Assembly (NCBI GenBank): GCA_030272585.1
Contig: BSYQ01000016.1
Coordinates: 1,116,001-1,180,000, forward strand
Length of the DNA: 64,000 nt
Direction of reading: 5' to 3'
Source: Bryopsis sp. KO-2023
Lineage: Eukaryota; Chlorophyta; Ulvophyceae; Bryopsidales; Bryopsidaceae
Shown here: piece by piece, positions 18,735 to 32,133 of the stretch
How positions within the stretch are numbered: the first letter of the stretch is position 1
How the letters are laid out: each line of letters begins with the position of its first letter
Program-made: the position numbers and the translations under genes
The notes under the pieces: model-generated
Told to the model about the DNA's origin: nothing
What the model saw: only the letters and a program-made list of their open reading frames with translations
The model's database searches: none

Positions 18735-21700
18735 ATATTGCTCTGATTTCTGAATAGACCAGTGGCAGGTTATTCTCAGAAGAATGTCAATGACATGAAG
18801 TTTTCGTTCTATAATAGACTAGTGGCAGATTATTTTCTGTTGTTGGCAGGGCAGATATTAGGTGTGTTGGCAAGGTATTTTTCTGTGGCAGCCTTGCTTG
18901 GCAGGTCAGAAAAAGATGTAGATATTTGAAGGGACCAATAGGTCCATGGAACTCTTCTTTAGTAGGCTGAGTGATAGTGGTGAATTGAAGAAATGTTTGG
19001 TACAGCAGTAGCTGGTCTTTTCTTCTATTATGGGTGTTCTGAAATAGGACATCTGCTATTTTCCGCTAGCAGAAAATTTTCAGTCAGATACATTGATATG
19101 AGGGCAGGTTATTTGTTAAAGGATGCCCCTTATTGAGCAGAAAACAGTTGCTAGTGATTAGAGAATTTTCTGGAAGGGAACAATACTCAACTGTGGTAGT
19201 ATTGTTAGAATTTTCAAAGATAGGCTAGGGAATTCTGGAAGTTAAGCTGTTTGAAAATACTGATTGTCTTTCAAAGAGAAAAGAAATCAGATGGGGAGGA
19301 TGAAGTGATAAAGCAGCCACATCCTACCCATTGATTAAGAGGAGCCTATCGTTCGAAAGGAAAGTGAAATGTGGCAGATTTTATATCCTTGGGCAGCACC
19401 TGACTACAATGTTTTTTTTACGAGAAGAGTACAAGTAGAAAAGAGAAAACAAAGGAAAGAGTTTAAGGTGATAAGCACCAGGTGGTGCTTATGGGTTGTG
19501 AAGTGAGAAAAGGAGAGCAAGACTTGCAGGTATTTCTTGCAGATGGAAGCCATGTGTAGCTACATCTGAAGGGGTAGTGCATGTGTGGAGTCACACTCAT
19601 GTAGGGCAGCAGAGGTTGCCCCAAGTTTTGAAGGGAGAGGAAGTCCGGGGAGGACTTACTGGAGTGACAAAAGAGGCGAAGGTGGACAGAAGTGGAGTGT
19701 GAGAAGGCCGGCGTAGCCACTCACACAGGGTGTTACCTCAGGGGAGGGTAGCCTATGGGCGCGGAGTCCATTCCGTAGTTGGAGTGCCGGTGCAGCCGCA
19801 ACACGGAGAAGTAAGTCTGGTGGATGGAATTTCTGCAGGTGGTGGTCCAGGCAGGGACACTGGTGCAGGAAATTCTGGAGGCCTTGAGGAGAAGGTGAGC
19901 AGTGCTGCAGGTGGCCCGCTAGGCGACGAGGGGGACGGTCCCCCAGGGGACTTGCAGACTGCGCAGTTAACGAATTGGCGGGTACTCTGAGGCAGAGTCT
20001 CCTGCAAGTAGGTCAGTGGATGAATTGGCGGGTACTCTGTTGGAGGCAGAGTCTCCTGCAAGTAGGTCAGTGGATGAATTGGCGGGTACTCTGTTGGAGG
20101 CAGAGTCTCCTGCAAGTAGGTCAGTGGATGAATTGGCGGGTACTCTGTTGGAGGCAGAGTCTCCTGCAGGTAGGTCAGTGGATGAATTGGCGGGTACCCT
20201 GCTGGGGGCAGAGTCTCCTGCAAGTAGGTCAGTGGATGAATTAGTGGGTGCTGCTGCAGGGGCAGTAGCATCTGCAGGAATTTTGAAGGAGGTTTCAGGG
20301 AATGAGGAGGCTGGTCGGCCGAGTGGAGCCACCACCTCTCAGGTCTCGGAGGCAGGGGGTGTAGGGCCATGTGGGGTCGCACCTGACCTGCATGATTTTT
20401 CAGTGTATGTCGATTCTGATGGTGTTCTGCAGGCACATCAGACTTGATTTGGTGAGCGAGAAGTTATGGGCTGGGTAGACCTAATGAAGTCTACTTTCAA
20501 GGACATAGTCCAAACTTCGAAGTGAAGTGGACATGCCAGGCAGGCCGTGTGCGGCGTGCGGCTGAAATGAGAATACATGCCAGGCAGATTGTGTACGGCG
20601 TGCGATTGATGTTTTGAGAAGGAACTGAATTTTTATTGTCGGTGATTTCGTGACGTGGAGAAAATCGTATATCGATAGGTAGGGATGTAGAATTGGAATA
20701 GCTACATCTCGTCTATAAACTAGAAGCTAGCTGGGATTCTGAACTTGGCTGGAGAAATTTTCAGTGGATGCAGTACCATGTGAGCTGCATCTAAGAAAAA
20801 TGAGAAGGTTAGGAAGGAATGTAGTTGAGTCGAAGGAAAATACAATGATCTTTTCTAGGAGTTGCAGAGTATGCAAGACCTCAGCCCTCGAGGAAAGAAG
20901 ATCAGAATATTGGTTCAGAAAAATATTTGATGCATTATGAGATTTGTCTTCGTGGTGTTAGTATTTGCTGCCACTTGAAGATGGCTGATTAAAAGGGCAG
21001 ATACAGAAACCTACATAAGAGCTTTCATTTCAGTTTTGTTTATGGAAATTAGTTTGGCAAATCAGTGGCAGAATTACAACATTTGAAAGGCTTGAAAATG
21101 AGAGATTTGGGCTCTATTTCAGACTGCAGATGGAGTTGCAGTTTTTGCTTGAAAGGAGGACTCTGATTTCTATTTTACAGGTCCATAGACTGGTTGTTGA
21201 GCTGAAAATTTTCTGAGGGAAATTCAGGGTTCCCTGTGAAAGATATGGTTGTGTCAAACTGCATCAGAGATAGCAATTTTCAGTGACAGAAGTTGGTATT
21301 GTTGCAGTCACTTTTGGACTTAATTGGCTGTGACTGAAATCTGGAAAATGCTTTATTTTGATTCGATACATTAGATCTGGTTTGAGTTGCAGATTTTCAG
21401 GAGATCAAGAAAGAAAATCAGGGGTGAAGTCTATATTTCTGATTTCTTTGAGAAGTCTAAATATACATGGACCAGCGGTAGTTCAAATATTATTGTGAGA
21501 AATATAAAGCTCAGAAGGAAAAGCAAAAGGATTTTCAATTTCTGAAGATCTATCTCTGATTTTGTGTTTGAGTCAGTGGAAATCAGCAGAGTTAGAGAAA
21601 AGAAAAGAAAGGTTTTCTCGGACTTTCATTCAGGATTCAGATTTTCAGGTGGATTTCTTCTTGAGTTTGTTTGCAGTGGTTAGACATGAAGTAGCATGAG

Positions 21701-24030
21701 TTGGCAACTCTTTTATTTCATGACGATGTACTAGTAAACACAATGGGCTAGTGTTTGAACTTGATGCATGGATAGCATGGTGTCAAAGATCAGGAGCTGA
21801 AGGTTATGACATTCGATGGTCAGGTTCAGCTTTACATACAAAGAAACAAAAGGGACAGTGAAAATTTTTGCAGGAGATCTGGACATTTGTTATGGGCAGT
21901 TGGTACATTGCAGGTGCAGAACCTGTTAGCTGCAGGAACACTTTGCAGGGCTGCAAAATTTTCTGTGTTTTCTTTCTTTTCTATTTCTTTTCTAGTCAAT
22001 GAATCAGAAATAGCTTTGATCTTTGGTGACGTAGTTGGTGTATATTTGTGTGAGAACAAAACAAATCAGAAAGGTTGAGAACTGAACGTTTGGTTACAAT
22101 CTGGGGCAGCAGATTATTCTGACTTTGGCAGAGCAAATTCAGGCCTTCAGTTTTTCAGGCTTGTTTTCTGAAGTAGTTTGTTCAGTTGTTTGGGGTTATT
22201 TTGGCTGCTCCGAACAGCTCAACTTTCTGTAGCTGGTACAGTGATATGGTTTTGCATGGTTGCATGGTTGCTTGAGGACAAGCTCCATTTCAGATGGGGA
22301 GGGGGCCTCGGTTGAACCGATGCGTTTCGTTTTTGTTTTTCCAAAATTGCATTTATTTCAGTAGGTGTTGCAAAGAGACACATGTTTTCATCAAGGTTTC
22401 TAAGGAAAGGAAGAGGTTGTTAGTGATACTCTTTCAGAGCTGACGGGAATTCATGGATAGTGTTTGCAATATCTCGGTGGTCAGTAAATATGTGTTTTCA
22501 GTTCCACTATTCTTGCAGAGTGGATTAAGGAACTATGCATAGTTCACTACTTTGGGACAATGCATAATGGAACATTTGTAGTCTTAGCAAGGGTGTTTCT
22601 GGTGGACTGAAATATTCTGGTACGTGACACATATTTTGCTGTGGATTTAGTTGGTTTGGAATTTACAGAAGTTTGCAGGACCATTGATTGAGTCAGTTGG
22701 ATTGGTGCTCACTTGAGGTTACTGAATTTCAGAGGGAACATTGGTATGGATTCTTTCAGCACTCAGTTGTGGGATATTTATTTGAGTAGCAGAGTTAAAA
22801 GAAAACTGAGTGAAGACTTGCTGATTGAAAGAAAGGGTTGATTTCATTAAGTCAGGATAGGCCAAGTGGAATTTCTGGGTTTTCATATACTCTGGTTTGT
22901 ATAGATTCATATATGGGAAAACCGGAGAAGGCATAGAAGAACTCGGGAACAATTAATGCAATCAATCTGTAGGTACTCTGAACATTCATGACTCAGGAGA
23001 GAGGAAGCAGGAACAGAAGGGAGCATGCTTCAGGGAAAAATTGAGGAGCAAGCTCACTTCTTCATTGAAGAACATCTGGAGACTTGTTGTTGCAAGATCC
23101 TATCGCTCGCTTTTCATTGCTATGCGGAAGGCTAACTTGGTGGAGACATGTGGCAGCTCAGTATGCAGCAAGGAGCTTCAACTCTGAGGAGCTGCTGGAG
23201 TGACTGGTGATCTCTTGGTTTTCAAAAGGTTGGAAACTTCTTTTGGGAGACAGAACTTCAGTCATTCAACCTTCTTCTTTACTCCAAGACAGTTTGCATA
23301 TTGTGAAAGTGGTATTTTGCTGAGTTGCAAATTTTGGCAGCAACAGTTTGTAGAGTTCTGGATTGTGGTAGTACCAGTTTGCAGGGTTGCAGACTGTGGC
23401 AATAGTTGCAGAGATAATTTGCAGACAGTGGTGGCAGTTTGCAGGTTTTCAATATGCAATTGTTGAGTTGGAAATTATGGGACACTATGAAGTTTCACAA
23501 GTTTTGGTAGTTGCAAAATATTTGGTGTCTTTCTTTCATCATTGGCAAATGATATTTCTGAATAGCAACATTCATATCGTAAAGAAGGCAGAAGGGTGAA
23601 TTGCTGAGCCTCTAAAAGCTGCAGCAGATTTTTGTTATTTTTCTGTTAGATTTTCTGATAGTCGATATGAAAATCTATGGAGTTTACAGACTGCAGAAAG
23701 GAATTGAATTTTGTTCAGTAGCACATTACAATTCCGAAAGAGAAGTTCGTTCGGTTTTCTTGTTTGTGTTGTTGGGATTTTTCTGAGCAGTTTGCTAGGC
23801 AATTCAAAGGTATACATCAGAATGTTGAGAAAGAGGCTATACTTTATTTTGCAATTTTTCGAAAAGATATTTTCAGTGGTCAGTCCTTCCAAAAGGTGTT
23901 TGGCAGTTGGCAAGATGGGATAGCAACTTTTCAAACTGAACTTTGAGGCAGAAGTTTCTTTGGGTGTTTGAAATCCAAGGGACAAGGTTGTTATCGTTCT
24001 CTTAGGGCAGTAAGGGACTACTGCCAACTA
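18735..24030 (+). other. LARD internal region, right part; no gene recognised
   Basis: About 5.3 kb of T-, A- and G-rich DNA with only short frames. The one protein-like stretch is around 19730-20447, where the plus frame carries 18-residue repeats, but it matches no family I know and is frameshifted. Confidence 0.65.
19968..20240 (+). repeat. 54-bp in-frame tandem repeat, five copies
   Basis: Unit of 54 bp (18 codons; plus frame GTLLEAESPASRSVDELA). The first unit lacks four bases (ctctgaggcag versus ctctgttggaggcag), which puts the upstream frame (19730-19990) and the downstream frame (20016-20447) out of register. It could be a decayed gag-like frame or just a minisatellite. Confidence 0.75.
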
Positions 24031-24042
24031 GATGGGGAGGAA
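24031..24042 (+). other. Polypurine tract of the LARD-like element
   Basis: GATGGGGAGGAA directly before the 3' LTR; primes plus-strand synthesis in LTR elements. Confidence 0.7.
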
Positions 24043-24682
24043 TGTAAGGGTTCGGCAGAATCAAAGGAGATTCAGGCAGACCTGCAGGCTTACAGACTGG
24101 CAGTGATTGGGCTGACAGATTAGGCTGCAGGTTGACTGCTATGATTCTGCAGAAGCAGGAATGGTTCAGGTCCTTTAGACCTGCAGACTAATAGGCTGGC
24201 AGTCAGCAGATTGACAGACTGACGCAGTGGCAGAGTAGTCGGGCTGGCAGGTTTGCTGACGACAGACAGGTGCTGACAGCGCTGCAGAATGTGGGCTGCA
24301 GAGCTGGCAGGCACAAAGTTCTAGAAGGTCTTAGGTGGCAGACTCAGGACCGCAGTACCGTGCAAGGTGTCTGAGGCTGCATGTCATGAAAGGGGACTGA
24401 AAGGAACTTGGTAGTTTGATGGTCTGCAATACTGATGCAGACTGATGTTATGGCTTAGGATCAGTTTGGATCAGGGTTGGCAGAAACGGTATAAGTTGTG
24501 GGGGCTTGGACATTCTTGTAACCTTAGTTTGGAACCTGATCTCGCCCTTGAACCTTGCTAGGTTCAAGTGTCTCTCCCATGGTCGTTCAATAGAACGGCA
24601 GTTCAGACTGGCAGACCGGCAGGGTCGCAGTCTTCAGTGTATTGAAGCAGAAAAAGCGATCTGCAGGGGCAGAGTCGTTACA
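24043..24682 (+). repeat. 3' LTR of the LARD-like element (640 bp)
   Basis: Near-identical to 10566-11205; followed by the TSD GTGGA at 24683-24687 and the resumed Pol III repeat. Confidence 0.93.
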
Positions 24683-25981
24683 GTGGAGGACGTAGACAGG
24701 GAAGGAATTTTCGATAGGGATCGGGACGGTCCCTGCCTCGAATCCATCGGAGCAGCGGTCGGAAAGTTACGGAGCGTTGTAGAGTTTGGAAGGTAGCGGG
24801 AAGCCACGGAACGCAAGTGCCCTCGCGCACGGGAAGGAGGTTGCCCCAAGAGTTGCGGAGGGTGTTCGGTCGTCGTGAGGAGTGGTTTTGAGTTTTTTCA
24901 TCGTTGCGACTTTCGGGTGTTGAGATTTCGATGTACTAGGGATAAATTAATAATGACCGATTTTGTTTCCCGGATCGTCGTGTGAAAAAAGTCGCTCGTT
25001 TTTCACGGGTTTTTGTGTTTTTTTGAAGTTTCCAACTTTTTTTCGTGTTTTATCGAAGAGATCGATTTTCTTCTTTTTCTAGCAAACTTTCTAGTTTTTG
25101 AAACAATTTTTTTATACCCATTTTCTTTTTCTAAAAAAGATAATCAACCTGTTTTTTCCGGTTTTTTTTTTGTACTTTATCTTCGGTCGGTTTTTTTCTC
25201 TTTCGTTCCTTTCGAAAAGAATCTTTTTCTTTTCTCGTTTATTCTACCATGGAATCGAAAACATTTCTTTCGACCTTTCTCATCCTTTTTTCCTCCCTCT
25301 TTTTTTTTGTCCCCCCTCTCGCTTGGTCGATTTTTTTCCAACCCTCTCTCCCTTTTTTCTCCCGAGAAAGATCATGCTGATAATCCCAAATTACTTGATC
25401 GAATCATCTAGCAAGGCCGCGCTTGAACCCAGGAACGCCACCAGCACCCCACGATCGGAGCACTCCGTCGCCACACACACAAAAAAAGAAACGCAACTCC
25501 TCCCAAGTCCTTTCGTTGCAGCACGGACGCGCTCGCCTGCGCGCTGACTCACCCACCACACACACACACACACACACGCCCACCCTTCCACGCTGTCCCC
25601 GTCGCACGATCCCCCGCTGGCGCTCTCCCACGTGCTGACCCGCACACGTTCACCCACCCACGTGCGCAAACATGCTCACCCAGACGCTCGCCCTCACTGG
25701 CGCACACTCAGCCATTCGTGGGAAGTCGAACCACGTCGCCAATCCTAACCCAAAAAAGGACAATCCCTCCAAATCAGCTCGATTTCAACGAACCCAAACC
25801 AAACCACCAAACCAAAAATTACATGCACAGAAGCCCACAACCAAAAGTATAACGTTTTAATGCATTGTTGATCCATTCTTAAAAAACGATTCAATGAGAA
25901 AAGCACGAACCACCGAAAGAACAAATTCCTCGTGAGCCCGCAAAACGGCTACAAAAGCCCCCGCCGGCGACATCCAAACGT

Positions 25982-28232
25982 GTTGCCCTCATACCATCGT
26001 GAATACATGCGATCCCTTCCGAACTTGCCAATCAAGCACGATTGGGGCCGATCAGTACCGAGATCAGGGATGTCTCAGGAAATCCGGCGGGGGTAACTTG
26101 ATTGTTTTTCATTTTGGAGGTCTGGGTGTGGTTGATGAACGAGTACAAAAGCCCCTACCGGCGGCATCCATACGTGTTGCCCTCATACCATCGTGAATAC
26201 ATGCGATCCCTTCCGAACTCGCCAATCAAGCACGATTGGGGCCGATCAGTACCGAGATCAGGGATGTCTCAGGAAATCCGGCGGGGGCAACTTGATTGTT
26301 TTTCATTTTGGAGGTCTGGGTGTGATTGATGAACGAGTACAAAAGCCCCTACCGGCGGCATCCATACGTGTTGCCCTCATACCATCGTGAATACATGCGA
26401 TCCCTTCCAAACTCGCCAATCAAACACGATTGGGGCCGATCAGTACCGAGATCAGGGATGTCTCAGGAAATCCGGCGGGGGCAACTTGATTGTTTTTCAT
26501 TTTCGAGGTCTGGGTGTGGTTGATGAACGAGTACAAAAGCCCCTACCGGCGGCATCCATACGTGTTGCCCTCATACCATCGTGAATACATGCGATTCCTT
26601 CCGAACTCGCCAATCAAGCACGATTGGGGCCGATCAGTACCGAGATCAGGGATGTCTCAGGAAATCCGGCGGGGGCAACTTGATTGTTTTTCATTTTGGA
26701 GGTCTGGGTGTGATTGATGAACGAGTACAAAAGCCCCCGACGAGGGAATCCATACGTGTTGCCCTCATACCATCGTGAATACATGCGATCCCTTCCGAAC
26801 TCGCCAATCAAACACGATTGGGGCCGATTAGTACCGAGATCAGGGATGTCTCAGGAAATCCGGCGGGGGCAACTTGATTGTTTTTCATTTTGGAGGTCTG
26901 GGTGTGGTTGATGAACGAGTACAAAAGCCCCTACCGGCGGCATCCATACGTGTTGCCCTCATACCATCGTGAATACATGCGATCCCTTCCGAACTCGCCA
27001 ATCAAGCACGATTGGGGCCGATCAGTACCGAGATCAGGGATGTCTCAGGAAATCCGGCGGGGGCAACTTGATTGTTTTTCATTTTGGAGGTCTGTGTGGG
27101 GTTGATGGACGAGTACAAAAGCCCCCGACGGGGGAATCCAAACGTGTTGCCCTCATACCATCGTGAATACATGCGATCCCTTCCGAACTCGCCAATCAAG
27201 CACGATTGGGGCCGATCAGTACCGAGATCAGGGATGTCTCAGGAAATCCGGCGGGGGCAACTTGATTGTTTTTCATTTTGGAGGTCTGTGTGGGGTTGAT
27301 GGACGAGTACAAAAGCCCCCGACGAGGGAATCCATACGTGTTGCCCTCATACCATCGTGAATACATGCGATCCCTTCCGAACTCGCCAATCAAGCACGAT
27401 TGGGGCCGATCAGTACCGAGATCAGGGATGTCTCAGGAAATCCGGCGGGGGCAACTTGATTGTTTTTCATTTTGGAGGTCTGGGTGTGATTGATGAACGA
27501 GTACAAAAGCCCCTGCCGGCGGCATCCAAACGTGTTGCCCTCATACCATCGTGAATACATGCGATCCCTTCCGAACTCGCCAATCAAACACGATTGGGGT
27601 CGATCAGTACCGAGATCAGGGCTGTCTCAGGAAATCCGGCGGGGGCAACTTGATTGTTTTTCATTTTGGAGGTGTGTGTGGGGTTGATGGACGAGTACAA
27701 AAGCCCCCGACGGGGGAATTCAAACGTGTTGCCCTCATACCATCGTGAATACATGCGATCCCTTCCGAACTCGCCAATCAAACACGATTGGGGCCGATCA
27801 GTACCGAGATCAGGGATGTCTTAGGAAATCCGGCGGGGGCAACTTGATTGTTTTTCATTTTGGAGGTCTGTGTGGGGTTGATGGACGAGTACAAAAGCCC
27901 CCGACGAGGGAATCCAAACGTGTTGCCCTCATACCATCGTGAATACATGCGATCCCTTCCGAACTCGCCAATCAAACACGATTGGGGCCGATCAGTACCG
28001 AGATCAGGGATGTCTTAGGAAATCCGGCGGGGGCAACTTGATTGTTTTTCATTTTGGAGGTCTGTGTGGGGTTGATGGACGAGTACAAAAGCCCCCGACG
28101 AGGGAATCCAAACGTGTTGCCCTCATACCATCGTGAATACATGCGATCCCTTCCGAACTCGCCAATCAAGCACGATTGGGGCCGATCAGTACCGAGATCA
28201 GGGATGTCTCAGGAAATCCGGCGGGGGCAACT
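25982..28232 (+). rRNA. 5S: 5S rRNA gene array, 12 copies (unit 1)
   Basis: Gene starts at 25982 and every 194 bp through 28116. Variants occur inside the RNA: copy 5 (26758) has gattagtacc and copy 9 (27534) has gggctgtc in place of gggatgtc, both of which recur at matching places in other units. Confidence 0.95.
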
Positions 28233-28305
28233 TGATTGTTTTTGTTTTCCTCCGAAAACGACATGTGTTTGGTTTCGTAAGTGGGTATTCTCCCCCCACT
28301 TCGCG

Positions 28306-28379
28306 GCGTTGCTAGTCCAACGGTTAGGATACTTGCCTTCCAAGCAAGGGACAACCGGGCTCGACTCCCGGACAACGCA
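28306..28379 (+). tRNA. tRNA-Gly(UCC), unit 1
   Basis: Same sequence as the unit 0 gene; anticodon TCC in loop CTTCCAA. Confidence 0.95.
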
Positions 28380-28435
28380 TCAAATAAATATTAGTCGATA
28401 CGTGGGGACTCGAGCCCCTCCGAAAAAAGAACCCT

Positions 28436-28508
28436 TTCCGTCGCCGGGACTCGAACCCGGGTCTTGTGGGTGAGAGCCACATGTCCTAACCACCTAGACT
28501 ACGACGGA
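28436..28508 (-). tRNA. tRNA-Glu(CUC), unit 1
   Basis: Same sequence as unit 0. Here the upstream flank is intact: gtggaggacgtag begins two bases before the mature 5' end. Confidence 0.95.
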
Positions 28509-29809
28509 AGGTGGAGGACGTAGACAGGGAAGGAATTTTCGATAGGGATCGGGACGGTCCCTGCCTCGAATCCATCGGAGCAGCGGTCGGAAAGTTACGG
28601 AGCGTTGTAGAGTTTGGAAGGTAGCGGGAAGCCACGGAACGCAAGTGCCCTCGCGCACGGGAAGGAGGTTGCCCCAAGAGTTGCGGAGGGTGTTCGGTCG
28701 TCGTGAGGAGTGGTTTTGAGTTTTTTCATCGTTGCGACTTTCGGGTGTTGAGATTTCGATGTACTAGGGATAAATTAATAATGACCGATTTTGTTTCCCG
28801 GATCGTCGTGTGAAAAAAGTCGCTCGTTTTTCACGGGTTTTTGTGTTTTTTTGAAGTTTCCAACTTTTTTTCGTGTTTTATCGAAGAGATCGATTTTCTT
28901 CTTTTTCTAGCAAACTTTCTAGTTTTTGAAACAATTTTTTTATACCCATTTTCTTTTTCTAAAAAAGATAATCAACCTGTTTTTTCCGGGTTTTTTTTTG
29001 TACTTTATCTTCGGTCGGTTTTTTTCTCTTTCGTTCCTTTCGAAAAGAATCTTTTTCTTTTCTCGTTTATTCTACCATGGAATCGAAAACATTTCTTTCG
29101 ACCTTTCTCATCCTTTTTTCCTCCCTCTTTTTTTTTGTCCCCCCTCTCGCTTGGTCGATTTTTTTCCAACCCTCTCTCCCTTTTTTCTCCCGAGAAAGAT
29201 CATGCTGATAATCCCAAATTACTTGATCGAATCATCTAGCAAGGCCGCGCTTGAACCCAGGAACGCCACCAGCACCCCACGATCGGAGCACTCCGTCGCC
29301 ACACACACAAAAAAAGAAACGCAACTCCTCCCAAGTCCTTTCGTTGCAGCACGGACGCGCTCGCCTGCGCGCTGACTCACCCACCACACACACACACACA
29401 CACACGCCCACCCTTCCACGCTGTCCCCGTCGCACGATCCCCCGCTGGCGCTCTCCCACGTGCTGACCCGCACACGTTCACCCACCCACGTGCGCAAACA
29501 TGCTCACCCAGACGCTCGCCCTCACTGGCGCACACTCAGCCATTCGTGGGAAGTCGAACCACGTCGCCAATCCTAACCCAAAAAAGGACAATCCCTCCAA
29601 ATCAGCTCGATTTCAACGAACCCAAACCAAACCACCAAACCAAAAATTACATGCACAGAAGCCCACAACCAAAAGTATAACGTTTTAATGCATTGTTGAT
29701 CCATTCTTAAAAAACGATTCAATGAGAAAAGCACGAACCACCGAAAGAACAAATTCCTCGTGAGCCCGCAAAACGGCTACAAAAGCCCCCGCCGGCGACA
29801 TCCAAACGT

Positions 29810-32060
29810 GTTGCCCTCATACCATCGTGAATACATGCGATCCCTTCCGAACTTGCCAATCAAGCACGATTGGGGCCGATCAGTACCGAGATCAGGGATG
29901 TCTCAGGAAATCCGGCGGGGGTAACTTGATTGTTTTTCATTTTGGAGCTCTGGGTGTGGTTGATGAACGAGTACAAAAGCCCCTACCGGCGGCATCCATA
30001 CGTGTTGCCCTCATACCATCGTGAATACATGCGATCCCTTCCGAACTCGCCAATCAAGCACGATTGGGGCCGATCAGTACCGAGATCAGGGATGTCTCAG
30101 GAAATCCGGCGGGGGCAACTTGATTGTTTTTCATTTTGGAGGTCTGGGTGTGATTGATGAACGAGTACAAAAGCCCCTACCGGCGGCATCCATACGTGTT
30201 GCCCTCATACCATCGTGAATACATGCGATCCCTTCCAAACTCGCCAATCAAACACGATTGGGGCCGATCAGTACCGAGATCAGGGATGTCTCAGGAAATC
30301 CGGCGGGGGCAACTTGATTGTTTTTCATTTTCGAGGTCTGGGTGTGGTTGATGAACGAGTACAAAAGCCCCTACCGGCGGCATCCATACGTGTTGCCCTC
30401 ATACCATCGTGAATACATGCGATTCCTTCCGAACTCGCCAATCAAGCACGATTGGGGCCGATCAGTACCGAGATCAGGGATGTCTCAGGAAATCCGGCGG
30501 GGGCAACTTGATTGTTTTTCATTTTGGAGGTCTGGGTGTGATTGATGAACGAGTACAAAAGCCCCCGACGAGGGAATCCATACGTGTTGCCCTCATACCA
30601 TCGTGAATACATGCGATCCCTTCCGAACTCGCCAATCAAACACGATTGGGGCCGATTAGTACCGAGATCAGGGATGTCTCAGGAAATCCGGCGGGGGCAA
30701 CTTGATTGTTTTTCATTTTGGAGGTCTGGGTGTGGTTGATGAACGAGTACAAAAGCCCCTACCGGCGGCATCCATACGTGTTGCCCTCATACCATCGTGA
30801 ATACATGCGATCCCTTCCGAACTCGCCAATCAAGCACGATTGGGGCCGATCAGTACCGAGATCAGGGATGTCTCAGGAAATCCGGCGGGGGCAACTTGAT
30901 TGTTTTTCATTTTGGAGGTCTGTGTGGGGTTGATGGACGAGTACAAAAGCCCCCGACGGGGGAATCCAAACGTGTTGCCCTCATACCATCGTGAATACAT
31001 GCGATCCCTTCCGAACTCGCCAATCAAGCACGATTGGGGCCGATCAGTACCGAGATCAGGGATGTCTCAGGAAATCCGGCGGGGGCAACTTGATTGTTTT
31101 TCATTTTGGAGGTCTGTGTGGGGTTGATGGACGAGTACAAAAGCCCCCGACGAGGGAATCCATACGTGTTGCCCTCATACCATCGTGAATACATGCGATC
31201 CCTTCCGAACTCGCCAATCAAGCACGATTGGGGCCGATCAGTACCGAGATCAGGGATGTCTCAGGAAATCCGGCGGGGGCAACTTGATTGTTTTTCATTT
31301 TGGAGGTCTGGGTGTGATTGATGAACGAGTACAAAAGCCCCTGCCGGCGGCATCCAAACGTGTTGCCCTCATACCATCGTGAATACATGCGATCCCTTCC
31401 GAACTCGCCAATCAAACACGATTGGGGTCGATCAGTACCGAGATCAGGGCTGTCTCAGGAAATCCGGCGGGGGCAACTTGATTGTTTTTCATTTTGGAGG
31501 TGTGTGTGGGGTTGATGGACGAGTACAAAAGCCCCCGACGGGGGAATTCAAACGTGTTGCCCTCATACCATCGTGAATACATGCGATCCCTTCCGAACTC
31601 GCCAATCAAACACGATTGGGGCCGATCAGTACCGAGATCAGGGATGTCTTAGGAAATCCGGCGGGGGCAACTTGATTGTTTTTCATTTTGGAGGTCTGTG
31701 TGGGGTTGATGGACGAGTACAAAAGCCCCCGACGAGGGAATCCAAACGTGTTGCCCTCATACCATCGTGAATACATGCGATCCCTTCCGAACTCGCCAAT
31801 CAAACACGATTGGGGCCGATCAGTACCGAGATCAGGGATGTCTTAGGAAATCCGGCGGGGGCAACTTGATTGTTTTTCATTTTGGAGGTCTGTGTGGGGT
31901 TGATGGACGAGTACAAAAGCCCCCGACGAGGGAATCCAAACGTGTTGCCCTCATACCATCGTGAATACATGCGATCCCTTCCGAACTCGCCAATCAAGCA
32001 CGATTGGGGCCGATCAGTACCGAGATCAGGGATGTCTCAGGAAATCCGGCGGGGGCAACT
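29810..32060 (+). rRNA. 5S: 5S rRNA gene array, 12 copies (unit 2)
   Basis: Gene starts at 29810 and every 194 bp through 31944. The order of spacer types and internal variants repeats that of unit 1, so the whole unit was copied as a block. Confidence 0.95.
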
Positions 32061-32133
32061 TGATTGTTTTTGTTTTCCTCCGAAAACGACATGTGTTTGG
32101 TTTCGTAAGTGGGTATTCTCCCCCCACTTCGCG

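Larger units (their letters stand above)
10566..24682 (+). mobile_element. Large non-autonomous LTR retrotransposon (LARD-like) with nested hAT
   Basis: Two 640-bp LTRs (TG...CA) that differ by eye at about one base near the end (attcg versus agtcg), a 5-bp TSD, a primer binding site and a polypurine tract. Removing the nested hAT and its TSD leaves about 7.25 kb of internal DNA with no recognisable gag, protease, reverse transcriptase or integrase in any frame. This matches large retrotransposon derivatives, which rely on enzymes from another element. Orientation is given by PBS on the left and PPT on the right. The near identity of the LTRs means the insertion is recent. Confidence 0.93.
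24683..28510 (+). repeat. Pol III repeat unit 1 (3828 bp)
   Basis: First complete unit. Spacer 24683-25981 has, in order: a GC-rich 200-bp stretch without recognisable RNA gene; a pyrimidine-rich, T-run-filled stretch (about 24990-25380); a GC- and CA-repeat-rich part; and an A-rich part leading into the 5S promoter. Twelve 5S genes and one tRNA pair follow. The repeated small open frames of 60-150 codons in the spacer are low complexity and do not look coding. Confidence 0.93.

Noticed and set aside
19753-20436. 227-codon minus-strand proline-rich frame
   Set aside because: Antisense of the 54-bp tandem repeat; its repeats simply mirror the DNA repeat.
24683-24850. 7SL, RNase P or U-snRNA gene in the unit spacer
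   Set aside because: None of the conserved cores I know for these RNAs is present.
25013-25547. 132- and 149-codon plus-strand frames in the unit spacer
   Set aside because: Phenylalanine/serine/leucine-only translations of a pyrimidine-rich tract; no domain, low complexity.
25740-25760. Telomere-like word (cctaaccc)
   Set aside because: Single occurrence per unit, not a tandem telomeric tract.
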